Below are positions 37,287 through 46,626 of a stretch of DNA of 64,000 nucleotides, in pieces. A program made the translations under genes and the position numbers. Origin of the DNA: Paenibacillus sp. Soil750. GTDB taxonomy: Bacteria; Bacillota; Bacilli; Paenibacillales; NBRC-103111. Position 1 is the stretch's first letter. Each line of letters starts with the position of its first letter. The stretch spans positions 62,001 through 126,000 of the forward strand of contig NZ_LMSD01000007.1 of NCBI RefSeq assembly GCF_001428045.1. Reading direction: 5' to 3'. Below the pieces are notes generated by a model. That model made no database searches. It was not told where the DNA came from and saw only the letters and a list, made by a program, of their open reading frames with translations.

Positions 37287-38015
37287 ATGACGTCCGCCAC
37301 AGCGATTCAAGTGCAAGGAGTCAGCAAGCTATTCGGTGAGAAAACGGTTCTGAAGGATATTACGCTTGCGGTTCCCCGTTCACAGATTTTCGGACTCCTA
37401 GGCCCTTCCGGTTCGGGAAAAACAACACTTGTCCGCATGATTGCAGGCATTGATGCCCCCACAAACGGTCAGGTGACCGTACTTGGTCAGAAGATGCCAC
37501 AGCTAGCTATGCTCTCCCAAATCGGCTATATGGCGCAATCAGATGCCTTATATACCGAGTTGACGGCGCAGGAGAACCTGGCTTTTTTCGCAGCCTTGTA
37601 TGGCCTCAAAGGAGCCAAATGTAAGCAACGCATTCAAGCTGTCATGGAGCTCGTGGATTTGAGCGATCATTTGAAAAAGCAAGTCAGCAACTACTCAGGG
37701 GGTATGAAGCGTCGGTTATCGCTTGCCATTTCCTTGCTCCATGAGCCAAGCATTCTTATTCTTGATGAACCGACCGTAGGAATTGACCCTGTCTTACGCA
37801 AATCGATCTGGCAGGAGCTGACAAATCTGAGTCTGAACGGTACTACCATTCTTTTGACCACACATGTAATGGATGAAGCAGACAAATGCCATCAACTCGG
37901 CATGATTCGAGACGGTAGTCTCACAGCCATAGGTACGCCAGAGGAGTTAAAGCACGCTACCTCTTCCTCCACGATTGAAGAAGCATTTTTAGTTTATGGA
38001 GGTGCAAAAGCATGA
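37287..38015 (+). CDS. ABC transporter ATPase of a TetR-controlled exporter
   Basis: 242 residues from ATG 37287 (GAAAGAGGTG upstream; the in-frame ATG at 37221 overlaps the promoter). Walker A GPSGSGKTT, Q-loop MAQSDALY, signature YSGGMKRRLS, Walker B ILILDEPTVGIDP, H-loop TTHVMDEAD. DrrA/CcmA-type subfamily of drug exporters. Followed by the permease with an ATGA overlap and then the TetR gene. Confidence 0.92.
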   Translation: MTSATAIQVQGVSKLFGEKTVLKDITLAVPRSQIFGLLGPSGSGKTTLVRMIAGIDAPTNGQVTVLGQKMPQLAMLSQIGYMAQSDALYTELTAQENLAFFAALYGLKGAKCKQRIQAVMELVDLSDHLKKQVSNYSGGMKRRLSLAISLLHEPSILILDEPTVGIDPVLRKSIWQELTNLSLNGTTILLTTHVMDEADKCHQLGMIRDGSLTAIGTPEELKHATSSSTIEEAFLVYGGAKA

Positions 38016-39043
38016 GAATTCGGGCCATTGTGATTCGCATCCTTCGCCAATTTTTCCACGATAAACGAACACTCATGATGATGCTGGTAGCTCCTATGCT
38101 CATTTTGTTCATGATGTCCTTAGTTTTCAATGGCAACACTTACGTGCCAAAGCTTGGCGCCGTGAATGTCCCTGCCCCCCTTATTCAGAAACTGCAGGAT
38201 TTGAACGCGGAGGTCACCGTTTACTCGGCCGAAGAAGCGCAAACGGAACTTGACAATGTTCACTTAGACGCTGTACTCGTCATGAATGGAACTACACCTC
38301 AACTAACCCTGGAAGGCAGTGATCCAAGTAAGAACAAAGCTGTTCTCTTCCTGTTACAAAAGGCGTTGCAAAGCTCTGCCCCGACTGGCACCGCAGCAGT
38401 ACTTGCGCCAACGATTATATATTTACATGGTGCTGCTGACATGGCCGCTTTTGACAATTTCGGACCGGTTCTTATTGGATTTTTCGTTTTCTTTTTCGTT
38501 TTTCTCTTGTCAGGTGTGTCCTTCTTGAGAGAACGTACAGGCGGAACCTTGGAACGATTGCTCGCTACACCATTACGTCGTTGGGAGATCGTTGTGGGCT
38601 ATATCCTCGGTTTTGGAATCTTTACCACCCTGCAAGCGACACTTATTGCGTGGTTTGCTACGAGCGTCCTCGGCCTAATGATGGTAGGATCCTTCTGGTA
38701 TGTGCTGCTGATTACCCTGTTGTTGGCTCTGGCTGCGCTCTCCTTGGGAACGCTGATTTCCGCCTTCGCGAACAATGAGTTCCAAATGATTCAGTTCATT
38801 CCGCTCATCATTGTGCCTCAGGTCTTCTTCTCCGGCTTGTTCAGCTTAGACACGATGTCTGTATACCTACGCTGGATCGGTCATTTGATGCCGCTGTATT
38901 ACGGCGCTGACGCGCTGCGGAACATTATGATTCGCGGCGCAGGCTGGGATCGCATCTGGCTTGATGTGCTTGTACTTGCATCCTTTACTCTCGTTTTTAT
39001 GATCTTGAATATTGTGGCATTAAAGAAGCATCGTAAGATATAA
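38012..39043 (+). CDS. ABC-2 permease of a TetR-controlled exporter
   Basis: 343 residues. N-terminal membrane helix (LMMMLVAPMLILFMMSLVF), an external domain to about residue 150, then five helices; the ABC-2 motif RERTGGTLERLLATPLRRWE is very clear. It starts within the ATPase stop (four-base overlap), so the two are translated together. Substrate unknown; likely a toxic compound sensed by the TetR protein. Confidence 0.9.
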   Translation: MRIRAIVIRILRQFFHDKRTLMMMLVAPMLILFMMSLVFNGNTYVPKLGAVNVPAPLIQKLQDLNAEVTVYSAEEAQTELDNVHLDAVLVMNGTTPQLTLEGSDPSKNKAVLFLLQKALQSSAPTGTAAVLAPTIIYLHGAADMAAFDNFGPVLIGFFVFFFVFLLSGVSFLRERTGGTLERLLATPLRRWEIVVGYILGFGIFTTLQATLIAWFATSVLGLMMVGSFWYVLLITLLLALAALSLGTLISAFANNEFQMIQFIPLIIVPQVFFSGLFSLDTMSVYLRWIGHLMPLYYGADALRNIMIRGAGWDRIWLDVLVLASFTLVFMILNIVALKKHRKI

Positions 39044-39080
39044 TGGATGGATGTTTAGAACTGAGGAAGAGGTGAATGCA

Positions 39081-39737
39081 ATGTCCGAGATCGAGCCATG
39101 GTTAACTGAACTGCTGCGTCTGAACGACGAAGAAGAGAAAATGACCGATAAACAGATTAAGATTGTTCAAGCGGCTGTGGAGATTTTCTCTGAGAAAGGT
39201 TTTGCAGGCTCCTCGACAAGCGAGATTGCCCAGAAAGCAGGCGTCGCAGAAGGTACGATCTTTCGTCATTACAAAACGAAAAAAGAGCTGCTCCTCTCGA
39301 TCGTAGCACCGATGATGTCTAAGCTCATTGCGCCATTTGCTGTTAAAGATTTCACGAAAGTTTTGGAAGCTGATTATCCCGATGTTGAGCAATTCCTACG
39401 CGCGATTACCATAAATCGCTTAGAATTTGCTCGCAAGCACTTTCCTATTATCAAAATTTTCATGCATGAAATCCCATTCCATAATGAGCTTCGCGAACAA
39501 TTTAAAGAGACGGTGGCCGTTCTGGTGCTGGAGAAAGCTTATAAAGCGATACGGCATTTTCAAAAGCAGGGACAGCTCATAGAGCTCCCTGAACCCACTG
39601 CGATGCGGCTGATCGTTTCCACGATAATGGGGTTTCTCATTACACGATTCCTTCTAGTTCCAGATTCTGAGTGGGATGAAGAGGAAGAAATCGACTATAC
39701 GATTAAGTTTATTTTGTACGGACTATCTCCACGATAA
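39081..39737 (+). CDS. TetR-family repressor of the exporter operon
   Basis: 218 residues from ATG 39081 (GAGGTG upstream). Helix-turn-helix: AAVEIFSEKGFAGSSTSEIAQ and AEGTIFRHYKTKKELL. An unusual acidic stretch of about 25 residues precedes the DNA-binding domain. Together with the twin operators at 37182 and 37239 it most likely represses its own operon until a ligand of the exporter binds. Terminator follows. Confidence 0.9.
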   Translation: MSEIEPWLTELLRLNDEEEKMTDKQIKIVQAAVEIFSEKGFAGSSTSEIAQKAGVAEGTIFRHYKTKKELLLSIVAPMMSKLIAPFAVKDFTKVLEADYPDVEQFLRAITINRLEFARKHFPIIKIFMHEIPFHNELREQFKETVAVLVLEKAYKAIRHFQKQGQLIELPEPTAMRLIVSTIMGFLITRFLLVPDSEWDEEEEIDYTIKFILYGLSPR

Positions 39738-39751
39738 AATGGAAAATAAAC

Positions 39752-39801
39752 AAAAAGCTGCACATCCCTCTCCTTCTGGAGAAGTGGATGTGCAGCTTTT
39801 T
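39752..39801. terminator. Bidirectional terminator
   Basis: AAAAAGCTGCACATCC pairs perfectly with GGATGTGCAGCTTTTT (16 bp) between convergent tetR and MFS genes. Confidence 0.95.
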
Positions 39802-39810
39802 CACGTTCGG

Positions 39811-40980
39811 CTAAACCGCTCGTTGCGTGCTAGTTTGGCGATCAACCATAATGAAGCGCTGCAGCAGCAAGATCGCAGCTAGGCAAAGCACGCCGCCGAT
39901 GATGAACGGCAGCGAATGAGCGATTGCGAACACCGCTCCACCAAGGAGTGGGCCTGCAATGCGGCCCAGGCTGTCCATGGAGGAGCTGAGGCCTGTCGCG
40001 ACGCCTTGTCCAACCTTCGTACGCTGCGTGATCAGCGACGTCACACACGGTCTGATCAGCGCGTTCCCTGCGCCGAAGACCGATAAATAAATCGCAGCGG
40101 TTACGACGCTGCTGGAGTACAGCAGCAGGAAGAAACCAGCTGCTGAGAGCAATAACCCGATGCCGATGACGAACTGTTCGGCACCTTGCTTCACGAGGCG
40201 GCGTACAACGCCGCCCTGGATCAAGGCACCGACGATGCCGCTCGCGAGGAACATCATACCGATGTCAAACGGCGTGGCGCCGATTTTGTCCATTTGATAA
40301 TACTGAAGCGTTGCTTCAAGCCCTGCCAACGTGAACGACACGAAGAAGGACAATACGTACAAATACTTAGAAGCCCCATCGAAAGCTGTCCAGCGCGAAG
40401 GCGCTTTTTCTTTGGAAGATCTGCGCTTGTCCGATGTCAAGGATTCTTTAAGTATCGCAGCCGCAAAGAGGAACGAAGCAAATGAAAGCGCAGCGGCTAC
40501 AAAGAACGGTGTGTAAGTTCCCCATTTGCTAACAATCCCGCCAAGTGCTGGTCCGAAGATAAAGCCTAGCCCAATCGACATCCCAACCATCCCCATGCCT
40601 TTGGTTCGATTCTCTGCCGTCGTAATATCTGCTACATATGCTACAGCACAAGCTGTCGCCGCGCCTGAGAATAAGCCGCCTAGAATACGGGATACATACA
40701 TGATCCATAACTGATCATTGGCGAATCCGAAAATCAAGAAACTCACACTAAAGCCTAGAAGTCCGATTAGAATAATCGGTCTACGACCAATCCGATCCGA
40801 TAAGCCTCCCCAAATGGGAGACATCAAGAAAGAGGCTGCTGAGTACACCGACAAGAGTACAGCGTTATGAAACTTCGCTCCCGCTCCAGTCACGACTTCT
40901 GGTAACACTGGAATGATAATTCCGAAACCAATGAAGATCGTCATCAGCAACAACATGATGATTCCAATCTGTTTATTCAT
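39811..40980 (-). CDS. MFS drug-efflux transporter (Bmr/TetA type)
   Basis: 389 residues with 12 predicted membrane helices. Motif A GGLSDRIGRRP in loop 2-3 and the motif C-type GPALGG in helix 5 place it among drug:H+ antiporters of the 12-helix group. The N terminus is MNKQIGIIMLLLMTIFIGFGI. The 3' third of the gene is much more GC-rich than the rest and holds several perfect inverted repeats. The next MFS gene upstream ends 33 bases away, so the two may be cotranscribed. Confidence 0.88.
   Translation of the reverse strand: MNKQIGIIMLLLMTIFIGFGIIIPVLPEVVTGAGAKFHNAVLLSVYSAASFLMSPIWGGLSDRIGRRPIILIGLLGFSVSFLIFGFANDQLWIMYVSRILGGLFSGAATACAVAYVADITTAENRTKGMGMVGMSIGLGFIFGPALGGIVSKWGTYTPFFVAAALSFASFLFAAAILKESLTSDKRRSSKEKAPSRWTAFDGASKYLYVLSFFVSFTLAGLEATLQYYQMDKIGATPFDIGMMFLASGIVGALIQGGVVRRLVKQGAEQFVIGIGLLLSAAGFFLLLYSSSVVTAAIYLSVFGAGNALIRPCVTSLITQRTKVGQGVATGLSSSMDSLGRIAGPLLGGAVFAIAHSLPFIIGGVLCLAAILLLQRFIMVDRQTSTQRAV
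40022..40282 (-). repeat. Inverted-repeat cluster inside the MFS gene
   Basis: Perfect stems at 40022-40037 (5 bp), 40108-40126 (7 bp, GCTGCTG), 40197-40215 (8 bp, GGCGGCGT) and 40270-40282 (5 bp), all inside the open frame in GC-rich sequence. Confidence 0.6.
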
Positions 40981-41013
40981 GATGCATTAAGCCTCCAAAC
41001 CAATTCTTTTTCC

Positions 41014-42279
41014 TTATCGTACCATACCTTTTTTGGGGATGGAAATGAACATTTGAAGAACAAGTAACAAGATAAGTACAAATCCACTCGTTAAGAATGG
41101 CGCATGATACCCATATACGTCCCAAAGCTTTCCTGACACGATAGGACCTACAATCATCCCTAATCCTTCTATCGTGAGGAAAAACCCCCAAACTGCCCCT
41201 CTTTTCTCAGGCGGAATGGCTGAAGCAATCAGCGCATTCCAAGATGGAATAATGAACGCATAACCCACTCCAAGCAGCGCTACTAAAATGTACAGCATAC
41301 TCATTGCTTTCACGTATGTGAAGAGCAGTAAGGCTGCTGCACTCAGTGTAAACCCGATAAGTAAAAACGGACGAATCCCTAAGCGGTCTACCATTTTGCC
41401 CATTGGAACTAGAAAAATAACCGTAACCGCTCCCCCAGCGACTAGAAATAGGCTGTATTGAAAGGAAGAAAGCATCAATACTTCTTTGGCATAAAGTGTT
41501 AGAATCGGCGTTAATATCCCTAGCGCAAAGGTCTGTGCAAACATAGCGGGAAACATCAATGGACTAATTGACATTGATCTCCGAACCTCGCTTAAATAGG
41601 TAGATACACGTTGTAACCAAGATGGCTTTTGTATTTGCTGAGACTTGATGGCAACCTGTTGCTCCACGAAATCATGGCTAGACATATTCACCTTCTGTTT
41701 GCGTGGAAGCATGAGCGCGACTAGCACGACTACCGTCATACAGCCAATAAGCAGCTTGAATGCAAAGGCATAGTTATTTTCACCGACGAAGAAGTTAATC
41801 ACCACAGGACCTAGCCCTACGCCAGACAACCAAGCCATATATACCACACTCATGATCGTCGCTTTGCCTTCATCCCCCGCCACTTCAGTCGTTCCCGTAA
41901 TGACACAAGGCCATAATGGGGCCGTCCCAAATCCGAGCAGCGCACAACCTACAATCATCCACACGTATTCGGTTGAGATGGCCATGATGATAACGGAAAG
42001 GAATGTCAACAACACGCCTGTTAACATAGTCACACGGTAGCCAAGCCGATCAATAATCCAGCCCACAGGTGTACGTAATACATTATCGCCAATATATTGG
42101 GCCGCTAACGTCCATCCGATAACAAATGCAGAAGCACCGAGCGATGTTGTCATGTAAACGGGCAAAACGGTTAAAAGCAAGGCTCCCTTTACAAATTCTA
42201 CGACAAACATAATAATTAACAATTCCATCACAAATGGTGAGAAAAGCCGATTATCCCGCCATTTTCGCATCCAAATCAT
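41014..42279 (-). CDS. MFS transporter
   Basis: 421 residues and 12 membrane helices with a cytoplasmic loop of about 60 residues in the middle (RKQKVNMSSHDFVEQQ onward). Motif A-like DRLGYR and, in the second half, VDRLGIRP. AAGGAGAAATCGG precedes the ATG. The substrate is not predictable. Divergent from speA, so export or import of a polyamine-related compound is possible but unproven. Confidence 0.85.
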   Translation of the reverse strand: MIWMRKWRDNRLFSPFVMELLIIMFVVEFVKGALLLTVLPVYMTTSLGASAFVIGWTLAAQYIGDNVLRTPVGWIIDRLGYRVTMLTGVLLTFLSVIIMAISTEYVWMIVGCALLGFGTAPLWPCVITGTTEVAGDEGKATIMSVVYMAWLSGVGLGPVVINFFVGENNYAFAFKLLIGCMTVVVLVALMLPRKQKVNMSSHDFVEQQVAIKSQQIQKPSWLQRVSTYLSEVRRSMSISPLMFPAMFAQTFALGILTPILTLYAKEVLMLSSFQYSLFLVAGGAVTVIFLVPMGKMVDRLGIRPFLLIGFTLSAAALLLFTYVKAMSMLYILVALLGVGYAFIIPSWNALIASAIPPEKRGAVWGFFLTIEGLGMIVGPIVSGKLWDVYGYHAPFLTSGFVLILLLVLQMFISIPKKGMVR

Positions 42280-42363
42280 CCGATTTCTCCTTTTTATTGC
42301 CTATTTATACATTCTCGTGTTAGTTTGACCCCATTTTGTGCAAACTATTTTGAAAAAATTAAC

Positions 42364-42391
42364 TTGCATCAAATCTCTAGTTTGATATACT
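42364..42391 (+). promoter_or_regulatory. speA promoter
   Basis: TTGCAT, a 16-base spacer and TATACT with an extended TG. Confidence 0.6.
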
Positions 42392-42451
42392 CATTTTGTT
42401 TGTTGCAACTTTTGGACAAGCAATCCACGATAGAAGGGAAGCGATAATCAG

Positions 42452-43921
42452 GTGGATCATACCCGTACACCCCTGTTCTCTGCATTGCTTGCGCATGCGG
42501 AAAGAAATCCAATTCAGTTTCACATTCCTGGCCATAAAAAAGGAGTCGGCATGGACCCGGAGTTTCGTGCTTTCATAGGCGATAATGCCCTTTCCATCGA
42601 CCTCATCAATATAGCACCGCTAGATGATCTTCATCAGCCAATGGGCGTTATTGAAGAAGCTCAGAAGCTGGCTGCGCATGCGTTTGGCGCGGATCACACA
42701 TTCTTCTCTGTGCAAGGTACGAGCGGAGCGATTATGACAATGATTATGACGGTTTGTTCCGAAGGCGATAAAATTATCGTGCCGCGGAATGTCCATAAAT
42801 CTGTACTAGCCGCAATTATTTTCGTTGGAGCTAAGCCTGTTTTCATTCAACCTGCTCGCGATAAAAATCTTGGAATTGATCATGGTATTCCGACTCGTTC
42901 TGTTCGCCGTGCGCTTGAAAAGCATCCGGATGCGAAAGCCGTGCTTGTCATTAATCCTACCTATTATGGTGTATGTACGAACCTTAAAGAGATCGTAGAT
43001 CTCGTTCACAGCTACAATATGCCCGTTCTTGTTGATGAAGCGCATGGTGTGCTAATTCATTTCCACGAGAACCTGCCGATGTCTGCTATGGAAGCTGGTG
43101 CTGATATGGCGGCTACAAGTGTACATAAGCTTGGTGGTTCCATGACGCAAAGCTCTGTCCTCAATGTCAAAGGAAATCGCGTGAACCCGAAACGTATACA
43201 AACGATCATTTCGATGCTGACTACGACGTCGACTTCGTATATTTTACTAGGTTCGTTAGACACATCTCGCCGTCACCTCGCTCTAAACGGACGTGAAATG
43301 GCAGAACGCACCATTCAGCTGGCTCACTATGCGCGTAAGCAAATCAACAAGATTCCGAACCTCTATTGCTTCGGGGAAGAAATTCTCGGGGATGAAGCCA
43401 CTTTCGCTTATGATCCTACCAAAATCTGCGTACACGTTCGTAAGCTAGGTGTCACAGGCTTTGAAGTAGAGAATTGGCTGCGCGATCACTACAATATCGA
43501 AGTCGAGATGAGTGACATGTACAACATCCTCTGTCTCTTCACACCAGGAGATACACCAGAGAATGTTGACATTCTATTAACGGCTTTGCGTGAATTATCC
43601 CACATCAATGATGATGTTGTCGAAGTCAAAGAAGTTGTCATTAAGGTTCCTGCGATTCCACAACTGACTTTGACGCCACGTGATGCTTTCTACGGTGAAA
43701 CGGAAGTTCTGCCATTTAAAGACTCTGCGGATCGAATCATTGCTGAATTCATCTATGTTTACCCGCCAGGCATTCCGATTCTACTCCCGGGTGAAGTTAT
43801 TACGCAAGAGCTGATTGATTATATTGTTGAGCACGTAGAGGTCGGATTACCTGTCAAAGGACCTGAAGATCGTAGTGTCCAACAGGTGAAAGTGATTGTA
43901 GAAACACAAGCTATCTTCTAA
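42452..43921 (+). CDS. speA: Arginine decarboxylase (Orn/Lys/Arg decarboxylase family)
   Basis: PLP enzyme expected to convert arginine to agmatine, the first step to putrescine and spermidine. 489 residues from GTG 42452, the length of B. subtilis SpeA (490). N-terminal FHIPGHKKG, the PLP-binding segments VDEAHG and TSVHKLGGSMTQSS (Schiff-base Lys) and C-terminal YPPGIPILLPGE are all family signatures. No speE or speB follows. Confidence 0.93.
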   Translation: MDHTRTPLFSALLAHAERNPIQFHIPGHKKGVGMDPEFRAFIGDNALSIDLINIAPLDDLHQPMGVIEEAQKLAAHAFGADHTFFSVQGTSGAIMTMIMTVCSEGDKIIVPRNVHKSVLAAIIFVGAKPVFIQPARDKNLGIDHGIPTRSVRRALEKHPDAKAVLVINPTYYGVCTNLKEIVDLVHSYNMPVLVDEAHGVLIHFHENLPMSAMEAGADMAATSVHKLGGSMTQSSVLNVKGNRVNPKRIQTIISMLTTTSTSYILLGSLDTSRRHLALNGREMAERTIQLAHYARKQINKIPNLYCFGEEILGDEATFAYDPTKICVHVRKLGVTGFEVENWLRDHYNIEVEMSDMYNILCLFTPGDTPENVDILLTALRELSHINDDVVEVKEVVIKVPAIPQLTLTPRDAFYGETEVLPFKDSADRIIAEFIYVYPPGIPILLPGEVITQELIDYIVEHVEVGLPVKGPEDRSVQQVKVIVETQAIF

Positions 43922-43943
43922 GCTCTCTACCCTGAGGGATATA

Positions 43944-43972
43944 TTGTAAAACCGTTTACATGATGCTATGAT
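43944..43972 (+). promoter_or_regulatory. Promoter overlapped by a strong cre-like site
   Basis: TTGTAA, a 17-base spacer and TATGAT. TAAAACCGTTTACA (43947-43960) matches 13 of 14 cre positions and covers the -35 and spacer, the geometry of CcpA repression. Confidence 0.65.
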
Positions 43973-44006
43973 ATGGGTGATGTTTTGCGAATGAGGTGAT
44001 CAAGGA

Positions 44007-44426
44007 ATGGCTCAAAGCGCTTATATTAAATTCGTAACAGGATCCGCTGTCACAGCACTTACCTTGGATGAAATCAAGGACAAGCTGCTGCATTATCGAG
44101 ATCAACTTAGCCTGACAGCCAAACAACTTGGTTGGGAGTATGACGAAGCCGGATTCCCTTATACGATTGAGACGAAGCCGGAAGGCGAGGGCAAATGGTT
44201 TTATTTGAAAGGCACCAACGCTTTATATCATACGATCGTGGTTGGGGTCGGTTCTGAACAAAACCAGGAGCAAGAGCGCCAGTTCGTGCAATTCGTATTA
44301 CCTGACAATGCCACACATGGTGACAAGAGCAAAGGCAATGAATTCTGCAAATATTTGGGCAAACTTCTGAAAGCTGAACTTCATCTATTTAACGGTAGAA
44401 TCATGTATTTCAATCCTAGAAAATGA
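44007..44426 (+). CDS. DUF1885-like protein
   Basis: 139 residues, cytoplasmic. MAQSAYIKFVTGSAVTAL at the start and FNGRIMYFNPRK at the end match what I recall of the DUF1885 family of Bacillaceae, function unknown. GAGGTGATCAAGGA precedes the ATG. The cre-like site on its promoter suggests a link to carbon supply. Confidence 0.7.
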   Translation: MAQSAYIKFVTGSAVTALTLDEIKDKLLHYRDQLSLTAKQLGWEYDEAGFPYTIETKPEGEGKWFYLKGTNALYHTIVVGVGSEQNQEQERQFVQFVLPDNATHGDKSKGNEFCKYLGKLLKAELHLFNGRIMYFNPRK

Positions 44427-44442
44427 ATGAACACAAACAGAA

Positions 44443-44478
44443 ACCCCCTAACAGATCACTCTGCTAGGGGGTTCTTAT
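44443..44478. terminator. Bidirectional terminator
   Basis: AACCCCCTA pairs with TAGGGGGTT, followed by TCTT, between convergent genes. Confidence 0.88.
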
Positions 44479-44487
44479 GTATAGCTC

Positions 44488-44802
44488 TTATTCTTCGCCT
44501 TCTTGAGCCACGATTTCATTGTAAATCGTTACTACACGTTCCCACTCTTCTTCATCTTCAATGTTAACGAGGAATGCATCTTCGTCCTCTTCTTCAACAC
44601 GGAAAATCACGCCATCTGCTTCAGGATCATTACGATCGAGTAAAACAGCATACGCTTGCTCCTGAGATTGGAAGGTATATACCATGACCATTTCATGTTC
44701 TACACCGTTCTCGTCCGTTACGATAAAAACATCTTCCCCTTGCTCGTCGTGATCGTGGTCACAGTCCGGGCCGTGCACATGATCATGCTTCTCATCGCTC
44801 AC
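44488..44802 (-). CDS. DUF1292 (YrzB-like) acidic protein
   Basis: 104 residues. The core ENGVEHEMVMVYTF and AYAVLLDRNDPE segments are typical of DUF1292, whose function is unknown. The N terminus HDHVHGPDCDHDHDE is a His/Asp-rich tail not found in all members and could bind metal. Very acidic overall. Confidence 0.85.
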   Translation of the reverse strand: MSDEKHDHVHGPDCDHDHDEQGEDVFIVTDENGVEHEMVMVYTFQSQEQAYAVLLDRNDPEADGVIFRVEEEDEDAFLVNIEDEEEWERVVTIYNEIVAQEGEE

Positions 44803-44892
44803 AGGCAGAACCTCATTTCATTAAGTAATAAGTTACTTAAATATCCTAACATTTTCATATTAAGAGGTCAAACCAGATAATCCCTGCTTGCG

Positions 44893-45510
44893 TTACTCGG
44901 ATTGAATTTGCTTTTCAGAAACGACAGAATACTCACTGCTTCCACTTTGCTGCATAGCAAATTTAACAACATACGTACCCGCTTCATCGAATGAAACACC
45001 ATATACAGGAACCTTCAACCAGAACGATTCTTTGGAGTCGGAAATTGATTTCTCGACAGGTGTAATCACACTTTTTCCACTTGGAGAAACAATGGAAACG
45101 CGAACGGAATTAATGCCCGTTTTCAAGTTGTCTACCTGTGCGAACACGATAAAATCCGCTTGTTTCCCTCGTTCAACAACACCGAAAGGGACGATCGCCG
45201 AATCTTTACGAACTTCCGTTGTAAAGAACATATGTACATTTGGCTTGAACAAATAAGCTGTTTTACTGGCATCATCCCATTTGAGCAGGGACTGTAAAGC
45301 ATCACTCATTGCACGTAATGGAAGCACCGTCTTGCCATCCACAATAAGCGGCGGGACATCGGAATCTGCGAATTCCTTCGTTTGATTGTTTACGACTAAT
45401 CTAGCGATACTATACCCTTTATAATCCCCCCATATCGATGAGGCTACCACCGCAGCCGTACTTAAAACAAAGAAAACAACCATCAACGTAAAAATGCGCT
45501 GAACTTTCAT
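44893..45510 (-). CDS. Exported copper-amine-oxidase-N domain protein
   Basis: 205 residues. N-terminal signal or anchor (IFTLMVVFFVLSTAAVVASS), then the domain LVVNNQTKEFADSDVPPLIVDGKTVLPLRAMSDAL, and a beta-rich C-terminal part with an Ig-like look. Same domain class as the gene at 34625-35482 but unrelated outside it. Probably secreted or membrane-bound; function unknown. Confidence 0.75.
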   Translation of the reverse strand: MKVQRIFTLMVVFFVLSTAAVVASSIWGDYKGYSIARLVVNNQTKEFADSDVPPLIVDGKTVLPLRAMSDALQSLLKWDDASKTAYLFKPNVHMFFTTEVRKDSAIVPFGVVERGKQADFIVFAQVDNLKTGINSVRVSIVSPSGKSVITPVEKSISDSKESFWLKVPVYGVSFDEAGTYVVKFAMQQSGSSEYSVVSEKQIQSE

Positions 45511-45591
45511 CTCTCTTTAACCTCCAACCTCGTTAGTCATCTGTCTGTCTGCATCTTTATACGCCGATGTTTAGGAAGAGTTGCGATGAAT

Positions 45592-46491
45592 TTAACATTT
45601 TGCAATAAAATTCAGAACACGCTTAATATAGGCTTCTGATTCAAGCTGAAAGGAACCGACATGCCCTGCTTTTTCTGTAATCCATAGCTCAAAAGCCGCT
45701 GGATGACGCTTGTACATCTGGGCACTATTGGTATAAGGAATTGCTTGATCATCTTTACTATGAATGAACAAAATCGGCCTTGGCACAATCTGGTCAACGG
45801 CAGCTAATGCATCAACAGCATGTGGGTTCACGCCTATCAATTTTGGCAAAATAAATAGAATCAGCGGGGTAAATGGGTAGCGTGGAAGCTTAGACCACAC
45901 CGGCAAGTTTTCCTTGAGATAGGGAAGTAATTGGCTAAATGCGCTGTCCGTAATGACCCCTGCCACATCTTTCGCCTCCGCAGCTGCTAAGATGGACGAC
46001 GTGCCTCCCATTGAAAATCCAAGTAATATAATTTCCGTTGGTTTGCTAGTATAGGTCTGTACCCACTCGATAGCACCAAGGATGTCTTCTTTCTCCAGGA
46101 AGCCAATTGTCGTTGTATTCCCTGCGGATCTTCCTGAATTCCGAAAATCAAACATGAGAACATGATAACCTGCGTTCACAAGTGCTTGAGCTAATGACAA
46201 GGCTGGAAGACCTTTTTCTAGTCGTGTACCGGCATAACCGTGTGACATGATGACTGTCGTAGTTTTAGGTAAAGATGCCGCATTAGGCGACTCCAAGTAC
46301 CAGCCATCTAACAACACCCCATCTGTTCGACTTGGGAATGTGACATCCTTTCGGTGCAAATTATAATTCTCCGGGGTATCATCCACGATCTTCCGTTTAG
46401 GATGTGTTAACTGCCACCCCACATAGGTTGAAAGTCCAACTACACCAAGCAAAATCAACAAAAGAATGCAACTTACAAGTAACCCAATCAT
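45592..46491 (-). CDS. Membrane-anchored alpha/beta hydrolase
   Basis: 299 residues. Hydrophobic anchor at residues 2-28, then an alpha/beta-hydrolase fold with the oxyanion region MSHGYAGTR, nucleophile Ser in LGFSMGGTS, Asp in SKDDQAIP and His near the end in EKAGHVGSF, a complete triad. Similar in layout to YqkD/BEM46-type hydrolases. Substrate unknown. Confidence 0.87.
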   Translation of the reverse strand: MIGLLVSCILLLILLGVVGLSTYVGWQLTHPKRKIVDDTPENYNLHRKDVTFPSRTDGVLLDGWYLESPNAASLPKTTTVIMSHGYAGTRLEKGLPALSLAQALVNAGYHVLMFDFRNSGRSAGNTTTIGFLEKEDILGAIEWVQTYTSKPTEIILLGFSMGGTSSILAAAEAKDVAGVITDSAFSQLLPYLKENLPVWSKLPRYPFTPLILFILPKLIGVNPHAVDALAAVDQIVPRPILFIHSKDDQAIPYTNSAQMYKRHPAAFELWITEKAGHVGSFQLESEAYIKRVLNFIAKC

Positions 46492-46557
46492 TATGAAATC
46501 AACACCTTCTATTTGTTTACTTTAACTTTACTGCATCTTTATTTCTATATATAGTGG

Positions 46558-46587
46558 TTGAAAGTCGGCAACCTCCCATGTTACATT
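46558..46587 (+). promoter_or_regulatory. Promoter of the MBL-fold gene
   Basis: TTGAAA, an 18-base spacer and TACATT with extended TG-T. Confidence 0.5.
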
Positions 46588-46626
46588 AGAAAAAGATGGA
46601 TTTTGTCGAAAATTGGAGGACACTGA

